From Parabacteroides sp. (GTDB lineage Bacteria; Bacteroidota; Bacteroidia; Bacteroidales; Tannerellaceae), in assembly GCA_020026285.1 (NCBI GenBank), contig JAHHQS010000044.1, positions 1 to 24,253 on the forward strand: a DNA stretch of 24,253 nucleotides. Direction: 5' to 3'. Below the pieces are notes generated by a model. That model did no database searches. It was not told the origin of the DNA and saw nothing but the letters and a program-made list of their open reading frames with translations. The translations under genes were made by a program, and so were the position numbers. This document shows, piece after piece, positions 24,208 through 24,253 of this stretch (position 1 is the stretch's first letter; each line of letters begins with the position of its first letter).

Positions 24208-24253
24208 GTTCCGTCAGGGAAGGCAAAGTATTTCAGACCGAAATCAGTGGTCC
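24208..24253. repeat. Dispersed repeat (copy B), cut by the window end
   Basis: Bases 24208-24245 match 21088-21125 at 29 of 38 positions, in the same orientation, sharing GTTC, GTCAGGGA and ATTTCA blocks. It appears to be the beginning of a second copy of the structured repeat. The pair brackets the ATPase-TOPRIM unit and the decayed gene. Confidence 0.5.

Noticed and set aside
21088..24245. Reading the 38-base repeats as integrase attachment sites
   Set aside because: They match at only 29 of 38 positions, no integrase, transposase or tRNA gene is present, and copy A continues into a larger intergenic repeat, so dispersed repeat copies are more likely.

Overview
The window reads as a chromosome segment of a gut-type Bacteroidales bacterium (Bacteroides, Parabacteroides or a close relative). 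The evidence is a SusC/SusD pair, lipoprotein signal peptides, several promoters of the Bacteroidetes form TTG-N18/19-TAnnTTTG, and almost no Shine-Dalgarno sequences. No RNA genes, CRISPR array or intact insertion sequence were seen.

Region 1 (about 1-12175) is a polysaccharide utilisation locus. A SusC TonB-dependent outer-membrane transporter and its SusD surface lipoprotein are followed by a large secreted protein with a glycoside-hydrolase-like front and a sugar-isomerase-like tail. Next come a GH20 beta-N-acetylhexosaminidase lipoprotein and a heparinase II/III-type lyase. Together they suggest a glycan containing N-acetylhexosamine and uronic acid; the substrate is an inference. The last three enzymes each have their own promoter-like sequence, and strong hairpins lie between susD and the third gene and after GH20. 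No regulator of the locus lies inside the window.

Region 2 (about 12202-13586) holds a short-chain dehydrogenase that converges on, and overlaps by 34 bases, a GtrA-family membrane protein, followed by a shared divergent promoter region.

Region 3 (about 13497-21040) is a tight housekeeping run: a DUF4268-like protein, an M1 aminopeptidase lipoprotein, a DbpA-type DEAD-box helicase, an MTA/SAH deaminase-type amidohydrolase, a purine nucleoside phosphorylase and, beyond a hairpin, an acyltransferase-3 membrane protein. The deaminase and phosphorylase could act in sequence on purine nucleosides.

Region 4 (about 21041-24253) is accessory and AT-rich. A structured intergenic repeat precedes a two-gene unit, an OLD/AAA15-type ATPase and a TOPRIM (DUF3226-like) protein with overlapping stop and start, resembling split OLD nuclease defence systems such as PARIS. 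A third gene directly downstream is wrecked by several in-frame stops and a frameshift. The window ends in a second partial copy of the repeat, so the defence-like unit is bracketed by related repeats.

Several genes have an upstream alternative start that falls inside the promoter; in those cases the later ATG, which also gives a proper signal peptide where one is expected, was chosen.
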